A DNA stretch of 64,000 nt from CAZQVN01 sp964596775 (GTDB taxonomy: Bacteria > Eisenbacteria > RBG-16-71-46 > JABDJR01 > JAWXBZ01): the NCBI GenBank assembly GCA_964596775.1, contig CAZQVN010000002.1, forward strand, positions 62,001 to 126,000. The letters are read 5' to 3'. Shown one piece after another: positions 1 through 8,246 of the stretch (its first letter is position 1; each line of letters starts with the position of its first letter). The notes below the pieces were generated by a model. It was not told the origin of the DNA. It did not search any database and saw nothing but the letters and a program-made list of their open reading frames with translations. The translations under genes were made by a program, and so were the position numbers.

Positions 1-2
1 TG

Positions 3-1874
3 ATCGGCGTTCGCCTCTTCTACCTGCAGGTCCTGCACGCGGCGGAGTTCCGGGAACTGGCCCGCAGCAACTTCCTGCGGCCGGAAGTCATCCAGGCCAT
101 GCGGGGCATGATCCGCGACCGCAACGGCGTCCTGCTCGCTTCGAGCATTCCGTCCTTCACTGTGACGATCGACCCCTACAACGAGGCGTTCCGCGGTCCG
201 TCCGCGCCGGGCCGCCCGCGGGTGAAGCTCGAGGATTCCGTGCATGCCCTGGCCGCGCTTCTCGAACTGGACGGCGCGGAGCTGCTCGCGCAAGTGGAAA
301 AGCAGCGCCGCAATTCCTACCAGCCGGTCCGCGTCCGGCGGAACCTCGACATGAAGATGGTGAGCCGGATCGCGGAAAACCGCGCGTCGCTTCCGGGTGT
401 GGCGGTGGACATGGAGCCGCTGCGCAGCTATCCGCAGGGGGAGGTCGGGGCGCACATCATCGGATACATCAACGAGATCTCGGATGTCGAACTCGGCGAG
501 CTCCGCGGCCAGGGCTATTTCCCCGGGGCCTCGATCGGACGCGCCGGGCTCGAACTCCAGTACGAAAAGGAACTCAAGGGCGAGGACGGCATCCGCTACG
601 TGGAGGTCAACGCGCTCGGTCGCCGCTCCAACTACTTCACGGCGCGGCCGCCCATACTTCCGCGGCGCGGCCGCGACCTCGATCTGACGATCGACTGGAC
701 GCTGCAGAAAGCGGCGGAAGCGGCGTTCGACTCCGCCGGCTGGTCCGGGGGCAACCCCGTACCCGAGGCTCGCGGCTCCGTGGTGGCGATCGATCCCCGC
801 AACGGAGAAGTCCTCGTGCTGGTGAGCCGCCCGGCCTACGATCCGAACGAGTTCGCGTCCGGCCTGTCCAACGAGCGCTGGGCCGAAATGAATCAGCCCG
901 GCCGTCACCCGTTGCTGAACCGCGCGGTCCAGTCCCGCTATCCGCCGGGATCCACGTTCAAGCCGGTGACGGTGATCGCCGGGCTGATGGCCCGCAAGGT
1001 GACGCCGTCGACGATGCTCGGGCCATGTACCGGCGCTCACACGTACGGGACGCGGGTTTTCCGCTGCTGGAAGCCCGACGGGCACGGCTATACGGATGCC
1101 GTCCGCTCGTTGACCGTGTCCTGCGACGTGTACTACTACCAGGTCGGACACATGCTCGGCGTGAACGGCATTGCCGAGATGGCCCGGCGCATGAAGGCGG
1201 TCGAGGCCACCGGAATCGATCTCCCGCGCGAACGCAAGGGGTTCGTGCCGGACGAAGCCTGGTACGACCGGCAGTTCGGCCAGGGCGGCTGGAGCCGCGG
1301 GGCCTCGCTGAACCTGTCCATCGGCCAGGGGGAGATCCTCATGACCCCGGTGGAACTCGCGTCCTTCTGCGCTTCGCTCGCCACCGGAAGGATTCCCCAG
1401 CTGCACCTCGTGCGCTCCATGTCCAGCGTGGACGACTCCCGCCCGTTCGTTCCGGAAACCGCATCCAGGGGCGCTCTCGATGTGGACCCGAAGGCCCTCG
1501 CGGTGGCGCGGCGCGGAATGGAAGAGGTCGTGATGGGGGTCGAGGGAACGGGAAAGAATGCCCGGATCGACGGGATCACGGTGGCCGGCAAGACCGGGTC
1601 CGCGCAGCACGGCGGGGACCCGACCCACGCCCTGTTCATCTGTTACGCCCCGTACGAGAACCCGGAGATCGCGGTGGCGGTGATCCTCGAAGCCCGGGGC
1701 GGCGGCGGTTCGTTTGCGGCCCCGGTGGCGCACGCGGTTCTCGACCACTACTTCCATCCGGAAAAGTACATCGTGGCGCCCGACTCCCTGGCGGCGGCGG
1801 ATTCCACCGCCCTTTCCGAACCGGCCGCTCTCCGGCTCGGTCCGCCGCCCCCGGAAGGGGGTCCGGATGAGTAG
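3..1874 (+). CDS. mrdA: Penicillin-binding protein 2 (peptidoglycan transpeptidase), 5'-truncated by the window
   Basis: Class B PBP2, the D,D-transpeptidase of the elongasome, anchored in the inner membrane and working in the periplasm. The frame is already open at position 3, so the N-terminal membrane anchor lies upstream. The first visible residues (IGVRLFYLQVL) are the end of that anchor, followed by the PBP-dimer region with RGMIRDRNG. The transpeptidase domain shows SxxK as STFK (Ser codon at 951), an SCD in the SxN position, which is normal for PBP2, and KTGSAQ (Lys codon at 1590). The C-terminal tail is short and Pro/Gly rich. The stop overlaps rodA by 8 nt, the classic mrdA-rodA pair, which implies co-translation of synthase and polymerase. 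Identity is very secure; only the start is missing. Confidence 0.95.
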   Translation: MGVRLFYLQVLHAAEFRELARSNFLRPEVIQAMRGMIRDRNGVLLASSIPSFTVTIDPYNEAFRGPSAPGRPRVKLEDSVHALAALLELDGAELLAQVEKQRRNSYQPVRVRRNLDMKMVSRIAENRASLPGVAVDMEPLRSYPQGEVGAHIIGYINEISDVELGELRGQGYFPGASIGRAGLELQYEKELKGEDGIRYVEVNALGRRSNYFTARPPILPRRGRDLDLTIDWTLQKAAEAAFDSAGWSGGNPVPEARGSVVAIDPRNGEVLVLVSRPAYDPNEFASGLSNERWAEMNQPGRHPLLNRAVQSRYPPGSTFKPVTVIAGLMARKVTPSTMLGPCTGAHTYGTRVFRCWKPDGHGYTDAVRSLTVSCDVYYYQVGHMLGVNGIAEMARRMKAVEATGIDLPRERKGFVPDEAWYDRQFGQGGWSRGASLNLSIGQGEILMTPVELASFCASLATGRIPQLHLVRSMSSVDDSRPFVPETASRGALDVDPKALAVARRGMEEVVMGVEGTGKNARIDGITVAGKTGSAQHGGDPTHALFICYAPYENPEIAVAVILEARGGGGSFAAPVAHAVLDHYFHPEKYIVAPDSLAAADSTALSEPAALRLGPPPPEGGPDE

Positions 1875-3099
1875 GGCGCGCCGCCTGGTATCGCGGCATT
1901 TCGACTGGCTGCTCGTGATCACCACCCTGCTCCTCATCACGGTGGGGATCTTCATGGTGTACAGCGCCACCCAGGTGCCGGCCTCGCCGGCCCGGCAACT
2001 TCTCTGGCGCCAGCAGATCATCTGGATCCTTCTCGGCCTGTCCGTGGCGGGGGTGTCCGTGGCCATCCCGTACCGGATCTTCGAGGAGTACGGCCACTTT
2101 CTCTACGCGGCGGGCGTGCTTCTCCTGATCCTCGTTCCCGTCATGGGTGTGGCCGAGTACGGCGCCCAGCGCTGGCTGCGGCTGGGCGGGATAAAATTTC
2201 AGCCATCGGAGCCCGCGAAGATCCTGACGGTGATCATGGTGGCGCGGTACCTGTCCAGCCGGCACCGGGATGTCCGCCTGCCGAACCACTTTTTCGGCGC
2301 CCTGGCAATCATGTCGCTGCCGTTCCTCCTGATCCTGAAACAGCCGGATCTCGGCACATCCCTGTCCATCCCCGCCGCCTTCGCGGTCATGGTGTTCTGG
2401 GCCGGTTTTCCGTTCCTCATCATGGCGCTCGTCGCCACCCCGGTCGTCAGCCTGTTCACGTCGCTGTCGCTGTGGGCATGGATTCCCTACATCCTTGCCC
2501 TGTCGGGAGTGCTGTGGTTCTCCCCCATGCGGCGGGTCTTCGTGTTCGCGATCCTCGGCGTCAACCTTCTCGTCGGTCTCACGACGCCGACGCTCTGGAA
2601 CCACCTGGAGCCCTACCAGCGGGAACGGATCATGACGTTCGTGGATCCGAACCGCGACCGCTCGGGCTCCGGATACCAGATCATCCAGTCCCGGATCGCG
2701 ATCGGCTCGGGCGGGCTGACCGGAAAAGGCCCGCTCCGCGGCACGCAGAAAGCCCTGTCGTTCCTTCCGATGCAGCACACGGATTTCATCTACTCCGTCG
2801 TCGGGGAGGAGTTCGGCCTTGTCGGGTCTCTCGGGGTCCTGGCCCTGCTGGGGATCCTGATCATCCGCGGATTCGTGATCGCGGCTAGGGCGCGCAACCA
2901 GTTTGCCAGCCTGCTCGCGGCGGGGATCAGCGCCACGTTCCTGTTCCACGTTTTCGTCAACATGGCCATGTCGCTCGGGCTCGCTCCCGTCACCGGGCTG
3001 CCGCTGCCGTTTCTCTCGTACGGCGGAACGTTCATGCTCACCTGCCTGTTCCAGGTCGGCCTCCTGCTGAACGTGGCCATCCGCAGAAACGAACATTGA
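1867..3099 (+). CDS. rodA: RodA, SEDS peptidoglycan glycosyltransferase
   Basis: SEDS-family lipid II polymerase of the rod (elongation) complex, partner of the upstream PBP2. The 410-residue protein has about ten hydrophobic segments. It carries family motifs in order: WLRLGGIKFQPSEPAK around residue 103, the DPNRDRSGSGYQIIQS region in the large periplasmic loop, FLPMQHTDFIYSVVGEEFG, and the C-terminal GLPLPFLSYGGT. The ATG at 1867 lies inside the last codons of mrdA, which gives the expected cytoplasmic N-terminus RHFDWLLV. About 170 nt without a gene follow, with a GC hairpin but no U-tract. Confidence 0.95.
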   Translation: MSRARRLVSRHFDWLLVITTLLLITVGIFMVYSATQVPASPARQLLWRQQIIWILLGLSVAGVSVAIPYRIFEEYGHFLYAAGVLLLILVPVMGVAEYGAQRWLRLGGIKFQPSEPAKILTVIMVARYLSSRHRDVRLPNHFFGALAIMSLPFLLILKQPDLGTSLSIPAAFAVMVFWAGFPFLIMALVATPVVSLFTSLSLWAWIPYILALSGVLWFSPMRRVFVFAILGVNLLVGLTTPTLWNHLEPYQRERIMTFVDPNRDRSGSGYQIIQSRIAIGSGGLTGKGPLRGTQKALSFLPMQHTDFIYSVVGEEFGLVGSLGVLALLGILIIRGFVIAARARNQFASLLAAGISATFLFHVFVNMAMSLGLAPVTGLPLPFLSYGGTFMLTCLFQVGLLLNVAIRRNEH

Positions 3100-3188
3100 A
3101 ATCAGGTTCGACCCGAATGGTGCCGATCGAAAAAAAGACGGGCGAAATCGCCCGGGCTGCCGATAAGAAAATCGTGACCCCGTGTCTT

Positions 3189-3220
3189 CCGGGGCCGGTC
3201 ATGACATGCCCGGGCCCCGG
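3189..3220 (+). other. GC-rich stem-loop downstream of rodA
   Basis: An 8-bp perfect stem (3189-3196 with 3213-3220) and a 16-nt loop lie in the 174-nt gap between rodA and the histidine kinase. No T-run follows, so it could be a Rho-associated 3' hairpin or chance in GC-rich DNA. Confidence 0.25.
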
Positions 3221-3273
3221 CATGGGCGTCGAACTCCTCAATTGCAAACTCAGGATCGAGGGACGGAAAGCGG

Positions 3274-4668
3274 ATGGGCTCCGAGAAAAACGCGGCAGCA
3301 CGATCGGAAGTTTTCGGAGATGACGGAGGCGCCCCGCCGCCGTCGCACTCCACGATCATCAACCTGGTGACCGGCGAGGGGATCGCTCCGACGCGCTCCA
3401 TGGTGATCAACTTCGCGGCGCACCGGGACCGGCTCGTTTCCATGATGGAACAGAGTCCGGAACTGCAGATGTCGCTCGACCTCTACACGATTTCGGACAT
3501 GGCCCTGAGCCAGTTGAAGACGCAGGTCGGCGTATCACGGCTGGCCCTGTGGATGGACACGGGGCAGCGGGAGCGCCCGCCCATACTGCTCCGCAGTCAC
3601 GGGATCCGGAAACAGTGGGCCCGCGTGATCGGGACCGCCTGCGGGCTGCCGATCCTCGAGCACCTGCGCAGAACGGAGAGCATTCAGCCCGTTTCCAGCC
3701 TGCGGGAACTGGTGGACCCGGCGCCGCTGCGGATCGTCCAGGAGGCGGGGATACACCTGTTTGCGCCGGTCGTGGCCAAGGGCAAGGTGTTCGGCTTCAT
3801 CGGTCTCGGCACTCCGGAGGAGCGGGACTCGTTCGGCGAGATGGACCTGAGGGTGTTGAACGCGTCGCTCGGGATGCTCGGCGTGGCGCTCGAGAACACC
3901 GGAATGTACAACCGGCTCGTGGAAAAGCACCGCCAGCTGGAAGCCACGAACGAAACCCTGCGCGAGCTGGACCGGCTGAAGAACCAGTTCGTCAGCAACG
4001 TCAACCATGAACTGAGAACGCCGCTGACGATCATCCTGGCCTACCTGGACATTCTCAGGGAATCGGGAAAGCTGGACCCCGAGCAGACGGAACACCTGGA
4101 GACGATCGAGACGGAGAGCCGGAAGCTCAAGGGGCTGATCGAAAAGCTCCTCGAGTTCTCGAACGTGGCCGACGAAGGACCGGAAGTGAAGCTGCACGCC
4201 GGAGACGTCGTCAGCGTCGTGCGCAGCTGTTTCGAAGAGCGGCTCCCGGGAGTTTCCGGCAGCCTCCGCGAGCTGTCCATGTCCACCGACGAGCCTGTCC
4301 CGCACGCCCGGTTTGATCCGTCCGGGGTACGGCTGATCCTCGAACTTCTCGTCGACAACGCCGTCAAGTTCACCCCCCAGGGAAGCCAGATCGCGATCCG
4401 CGTCCGGCGCTGGGAGTCCGGAATGCGCCCATGGGTGCGCATCGACGTGGAGGACGACGGGCCGGGCATTCCGCCCGACCGGATCCGCACGATCTTCGAG
4501 CCCTTCCGCCAGGGAGACGGATCCTCCACGCGACAGGTCGGTGGAATGGGGCTCGGCCTGGCCTATGCGCACAAGCTCGCGGCCCGGATGGGGGGGGAGC
4601 TCATGGTCGACGAAGGCGCAAGACAGGGAGCGCTGTTTTCGCTTCTCCTGGGGACGCAAGGGGACTAA
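3274..4668 (+). CDS. Orphan GAF-domain sensor histidine kinase
   Basis: Cytoplasmic sensor kinase of 464 residues with no predicted membrane segment. Residues about 60-210 form a GAF-like sensory domain, and a short coiled coil follows. The DHp domain has the H-box NHELRTPLTI with phospho-acceptor His245. The HATPase_c domain has an N-box (LLVDNAVKFTPQGS), G1 (DDGPGIPPDRI), an F-box (IFEPFRQG) and G2 (GGMGLGLAYAHKLA). No response regulator, receiver or HPt domain is encoded nearby, so the partner is elsewhere and the signal is unknown. The ATG at 3274 is preceded by a purine-rich stretch but not a strong Shine-Dalgarno. comF follows 63 nt downstream and could be co-transcribed. Confidence 0.85.
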   Translation: MGSEKNAAARSEVFGDDGGAPPPSHSTIINLVTGEGIAPTRSMVINFAAHRDRLVSMMEQSPELQMSLDLYTISDMALSQLKTQVGVSRLALWMDTGQRERPPILLRSHGIRKQWARVIGTACGLPILEHLRRTESIQPVSSLRELVDPAPLRIVQEAGIHLFAPVVAKGKVFGFIGLGTPEERDSFGEMDLRVLNASLGMLGVALENTGMYNRLVEKHRQLEATNETLRELDRLKNQFVSNVNHELRTPLTIILAYLDILRESGKLDPEQTEHLETIETESRKLKGLIEKLLEFSNVADEGPEVKLHAGDVVSVVRSCFEERLPGVSGSLRELSMSTDEPVPHARFDPSGVRLILELLVDNAVKFTPQGSQIAIRVRRWESGMRPWVRIDVEDDGPGIPPDRIRTIFEPFRQGDGSSTRQVGGMGLGLAYAHKLAARMGGELMVDEGARQGALFSLLLGTQGD

Positions 4669-4731
4669 TCTCCGCATCGAGGGCCGTCCGGACCGCTCTC
4701 CCCCGAACACCTCCCCCGCGAGGTTCCATCC

Positions 4732-5508
4732 GTGTCCGCCATCCGCAGCCTGCGGGGCCGTCTCGTACGCCCCGCCCGCGACCTCCTCGTCGACGTCGGC
4801 ACTTTTCTGTTCCCGCTGTCCTGTCTCGTCTGCCGGGCTCCGCTTCCGCCCCGCCGGCCCCTCGTCATCTGCCGCGCCTGCCGAGGGCGCCTGATCCCGG
4901 TCCGGGGTCCGACGTGCCTGGTCTGCCGCGGACTGGCCCGCGGCGCGGACGGATACGCGGCGGGCCGGCACTGCGACGATTCCGCCCACGCCGGATTCCG
5001 GGTGTACGCCGCGGTCCAGATGGTGGAGCCCGCGGACGGGCTCGTGCATGCCCTCAAGTTTCACGACCGTCCGGATGTCGGCGCGAGCCTCGCCGTCTTC
5101 ATGGCGCGGCGTCTCGCCGCGGAGGGCGTCCTGCGCTGCTGGGACACGGTGCTGCCGATGCCGTTGCACCCGGTGCGCGAACGAATGCGCGGCTACAACC
5201 AGAGTACGGAAATCGGCGTCCGGCTGGCCCGGTCGCTCGGGGCGCGCTGCCCCGCGGACGTTCTCGTCCGGAGCCGTGCCACCAGGGCGCAGGCCGATCT
5301 CGACTACACGGACCGCTCCGGCAACGTAAGCGGGGCGTTCCGGGTCCGGGAGGGAAGACGCGCTTCGGACCCGCGGGCCCTGGAAGGAGCGCGCTGCCTG
5401 GTCGTGGACGACGTGGCCACGACCGGGCACACGCTGCTCGCGGCCCTCGAGGCGCTGCGGGACGCGGGACCCGGGAAAACGGGGGCGGCGGTGTTTGCGC
5501 TGGCGTAG
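4732..5508 (+). CDS. comF: ComF family protein (phosphoribosyltransferase-like)
   Basis: ComF/GntX family protein of 258 residues, needed for DNA uptake in naturally competent bacteria and of uncertain role elsewhere. The N-terminal region carries paired cysteine knuckles (CLVC, CRAC, CLVC) expected to bind zinc. The C-terminal half is a type I PRTase fold with the ComF signature (LPMPLHPVRERMRGYNQS) and the PRPP loop CLVVDDVATTGHT. The start is GTG at 4732, with GAGG 9 nt upstream. No other competence genes are visible, so a role in transformation is inference. Confidence 0.85.
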   Translation: MSAIRSLRGRLVRPARDLLVDVGTFLFPLSCLVCRAPLPPRRPLVICRACRGRLIPVRGPTCLVCRGLARGADGYAAGRHCDDSAHAGFRVYAAVQMVEPADGLVHALKFHDRPDVGASLAVFMARRLAAEGVLRCWDTVLPMPLHPVRERMRGYNQSTEIGVRLARSLGARCPADVLVRSRATRAQADLDYTDRSGNVSGAFRVREGRRASDPRALEGARCLVVDDVATTGHTLLAALEALRDAGPGKTGAAVFALA

Positions 5509-5690
5509 GGCGGTGGCGGGGCCCCGCCGGGGCTTCGCACCCGCTTGTGACGCCATCACCCCTGTGCTAACTTCAAGCGCTTGGAAAACAGTCGCTTAGT
5601 ACGCCCATGAATCGGCCTGAACGCGCCGTTCACGGCGGCACTGCGTCGGAGGACGAATGCCGCTTTGCATAGACTTTTCGACGACACGAA

Positions 5691-8237
5691 ATGACATCAC
5701 ACAGGACACGGATCGAAACGACGATCCTGCCCCTTGTCGTCAAACCGAATCGCTATGTCGGAAACTACGTCGCTCCTGACGATCGCCGTTTTGAATCGGC
5801 GGCCGTCCGGGCCGTCGTGGTGCACCCCGATGTCTTTGAAATCGGTTTCGGCGACAGGGACACGCGGGACGCCCACACACTTCTGAACGCCCTCGACGGG
5901 GTGGCCGCGGACCTGACTTTTCTTCCCTGGCCGGATCTGCTCGAGCGCCTGTTCTCAACGGGCGCGCCGCTCTGGGGGGTGGAGTCGCTGCGACCCCTCG
6001 CCGAGTTCGATCTCATCCTGTTCACGCCGTCCACGCCGCTGCAGTTTCTGCACCTGCCGCGCCTGCTCGAAGCCTCGGGTCTTCCTCCCCGGGCCCTCGA
6101 CCGCGACGAGTCGGCTCCGATCGTCGCCGCGGTCGGAAACACCATGGGCAATCCGGCACCGATCGCCGACTTCCTCGATGCGGTTCTCCTTGGCGAGCCG
6201 TGTGCCGTCCTTTCCGGAGTCGTGTCGGCGTTGACGGGGACGCGCGGTGCCCGGCGTGGCGAGCGGTGCGCGGCGTTGTTCGCGAGCCCGGGCGTCCTCG
6301 ATCCCGCCCGCATTCCCGCTCCCGGTCACGCGTTCGAGGGCGCTCCAGCGGGCGGAGCCCGGCTGACCGTGTATGCTCCGCGGCCGGTTGCCGAAACGGT
6401 CGTTCCGCTGGTCGAGGTGTCGGACGACGGAATCCGCCTCGACATCCGGCTGGGCGGCGTGCCGCGGGCGCACGAGTTCAACTGGCGTTCCTCTTCCGAA
6501 CCGTGGATCCTCGATCCGGAAGAGGCCGCGGACCGCGTGACCGCGGCGCTGAAAGCCACCGGCCTCGATCGCGTCGATTTCACCGGCGATCACCCCGAGG
6601 AGCACCCGGGACTGTCCCGGCTGGCCGAAGCACTGGTCCGGCGACATCCCGATCTGAGGATTTCCATCGCGGATTTCGGAACCGCCGAACCGACCGCGGC
6701 GCTCGCCCGCGAACTGAACCGGGGACGCCGGTCGACCTATGCGTGGTCGCCGCTGGCCGGCAGCGACCGTCTTCGTTCGCGCCTGGGCGTTCCGTACGAC
6801 GAAACCCGCTTCCTCGAGGCGGTGGCCACCGCCAAGCGGGGAGGGTGTCACCAGGCGCGCTTCCGCTTCGGCATCGGCTGGCCGGGGGAGGAGGACGAGG
6901 ACGTCGCGGCGCTCTGCGAGCTCGTCCGCTCCATCCGCGCCCAGTCCAGCGTGAGCGCTTCCCCCCCGCGCTACCAGGTGTTTCTCGAAGCGTTCGTGCC
7001 CGGGGCGCACACGGCGCTGCAGGACGCCCCGCTTCTTCCCGTCGCGGACATCGAGGAGCGGATCGCCGCCGTGCGCCGCTCCGTGGAGCAGGGGCCCGTC
7101 CAGGTCAAGGTGACGCCCCCCACGCTGTCCCGCTTCGAAGCCCTGCTGGCCCGCGGCGGTCGCGATCTCGGCGCGGCGCTGGTCGCCGCCGCGAAATCCG
7201 CGGCCACGACGCCCACGCCGCGCGACGCGTGGAACGAGGCGCCGTGGGTCGCCGCGTTTGCGGCTGCCGGATTCGATCCCGATCGGGACACGGCGCCGCC
7301 CGCCGGAACGCCCCGCCCGTGGGATATCCTCACGCCGGGCGCGCGGATCGTCGAAGCGCCCCGGATCGCGACCCCGGCCGCCGCGCTCCCCGCGGAACCC
7401 GAAACCTCCTCCTTCGGACGTCGCACCCGCCGCAAGCCCGTCCCGGGTTCGGCGGCGGCGGTGAAACAGGCCGCCCGCTACCGGATCCGCTACGCGAAAG
7501 GGGAGGCGGTGCGGTTCATCTCGCACCTCGACGTGGGGCGCGCGTTCGAGCGGGCCCTTCGCCGGGTCGGCATGTCCCAGCCGTCCGCGCGGGGCAAGGG
7601 GGTCAAGCTGTCGTTCGGGCCGCCGCTGCCGCTCGGAATGACCGGCTCCGACGAGTATCTCGACCTGGTGTTCGCCGAGGAGGTGCCGGAAACCGTGCCG
7701 GCCGCGCTGGCGGCGCTCCTTCCGACCGGCCTGTCGGTCGAGGACAGCCGCCCGGTCCGCGCCTCGGTCGACTCGCTGGCGCACGCCATCGACCGGGCGC
7801 ATTACGAGGTTTCGTTTCCGCCGGAGGTGATCGCCGCGGTGTGCCCGGAAGGACCCGCCGCGTTCCTGAACGTTCTCGAAAACGGCGTTCGCTGGATGCT
7901 CGCGGAAAAGGAGCTGTCCGTCCCGAAATCGCCGGACGACGAGCTGAACCGCGTCGACGTGCGGCCGGGTCTCCTGTCCTCCGAGGTGGAGGATCGCGGC
8001 GACGTCCCGGTGCTCAGGCTGCACGTCATGCTCGGCACGGCCCACGCGCCGCGCCCGGAATCGCTTCTGCCGGTGCTGCTGGATCGATCGTTCGATCCGC
8101 GGCTGACCCGCATTCACCGCACTGCACTCAGGATTTCCGGCTCGGGCCGGGAGTTCACCCCTCTGGAAGTCGTGGAACTCGACTTCCCCTGGTGGCGCGA
8201 AACGATGAAACGCCGCGCCGCCGGACAGCGGTCCTGA
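5691..8237 (+). CDS. Radical-SAM-like DUF2344 protein with degenerate cluster site
   Basis: An 848-residue protein of the two-part TIGR03960/DUF2344 (TIGR03936) type, usually encoded next to RNase G/E as it is here. Residues about 15-175 resemble the N-terminal B12-binding-like domain. About 235-480 align with a radical SAM core. About 595-830 are DUF2344, with YRIRYAKGEAVRFISHLDVG and PLPLGMTGSDEYLDL. The normal RGCxxGCxFC cluster loop is absent: residues 251-265 read DIRLGGVPRAHEFNW with no cysteine, and no CxxxCxxC occurs anywhere in the protein. It is therefore predicted not to bind a radical SAM 4Fe-4S cluster. The biochemical function of the family is not known to me. The rng start follows 9 nt downstream, so the two are co-transcribed. 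Confidence 0.75.
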   Translation: MTSHRTRIETTILPLVVKPNRYVGNYVAPDDRRFESAAVRAVVVHPDVFEIGFGDRDTRDAHTLLNALDGVAADLTFLPWPDLLERLFSTGAPLWGVESLRPLAEFDLILFTPSTPLQFLHLPRLLEASGLPPRALDRDESAPIVAAVGNTMGNPAPIADFLDAVLLGEPCAVLSGVVSALTGTRGARRGERCAALFASPGVLDPARIPAPGHAFEGAPAGGARLTVYAPRPVAETVVPLVEVSDDGIRLDIRLGGVPRAHEFNWRSSSEPWILDPEEAADRVTAALKATGLDRVDFTGDHPEEHPGLSRLAEALVRRHPDLRISIADFGTAEPTAALARELNRGRRSTYAWSPLAGSDRLRSRLGVPYDETRFLEAVATAKRGGCHQARFRFGIGWPGEEDEDVAALCELVRSIRAQSSVSASPPRYQVFLEAFVPGAHTALQDAPLLPVADIEERIAAVRRSVEQGPVQVKVTPPTLSRFEALLARGGRDLGAALVAAAKSAATTPTPRDAWNEAPWVAAFAAAGFDPDRDTAPPAGTPRPWDILTPGARIVEAPRIATPAAALPAEPETSSFGRRTRRKPVPGSAAAVKQAARYRIRYAKGEAVRFISHLDVGRAFERALRRVGMSQPSARGKGVKLSFGPPLPLGMTGSDEYLDLVFAEEVPETVPAALAALLPTGLSVEDSRPVRASVDSLAHAIDRAHYEVSFPPEVIAAVCPEGPAAFLNVLENGVRWMLAEKELSVPKSPDDELNRVDVRPGLLSSEVEDRGDVPVLRLHVMLGTAHAPRPESLLPVLLDRSFDPRLTRIHRTALRISGSGREFTPLEVVELDFPWWRETMKRRAAGQRS

Positions 8238-8246
8238 TGGAGGCCC

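Noticed and set aside
3096..3323. Small plus-strand frame between rodA and the histidine kinase
   Set aside because: No ribosome binding site, overlaps both neighbours, and the composition is not coding-like.
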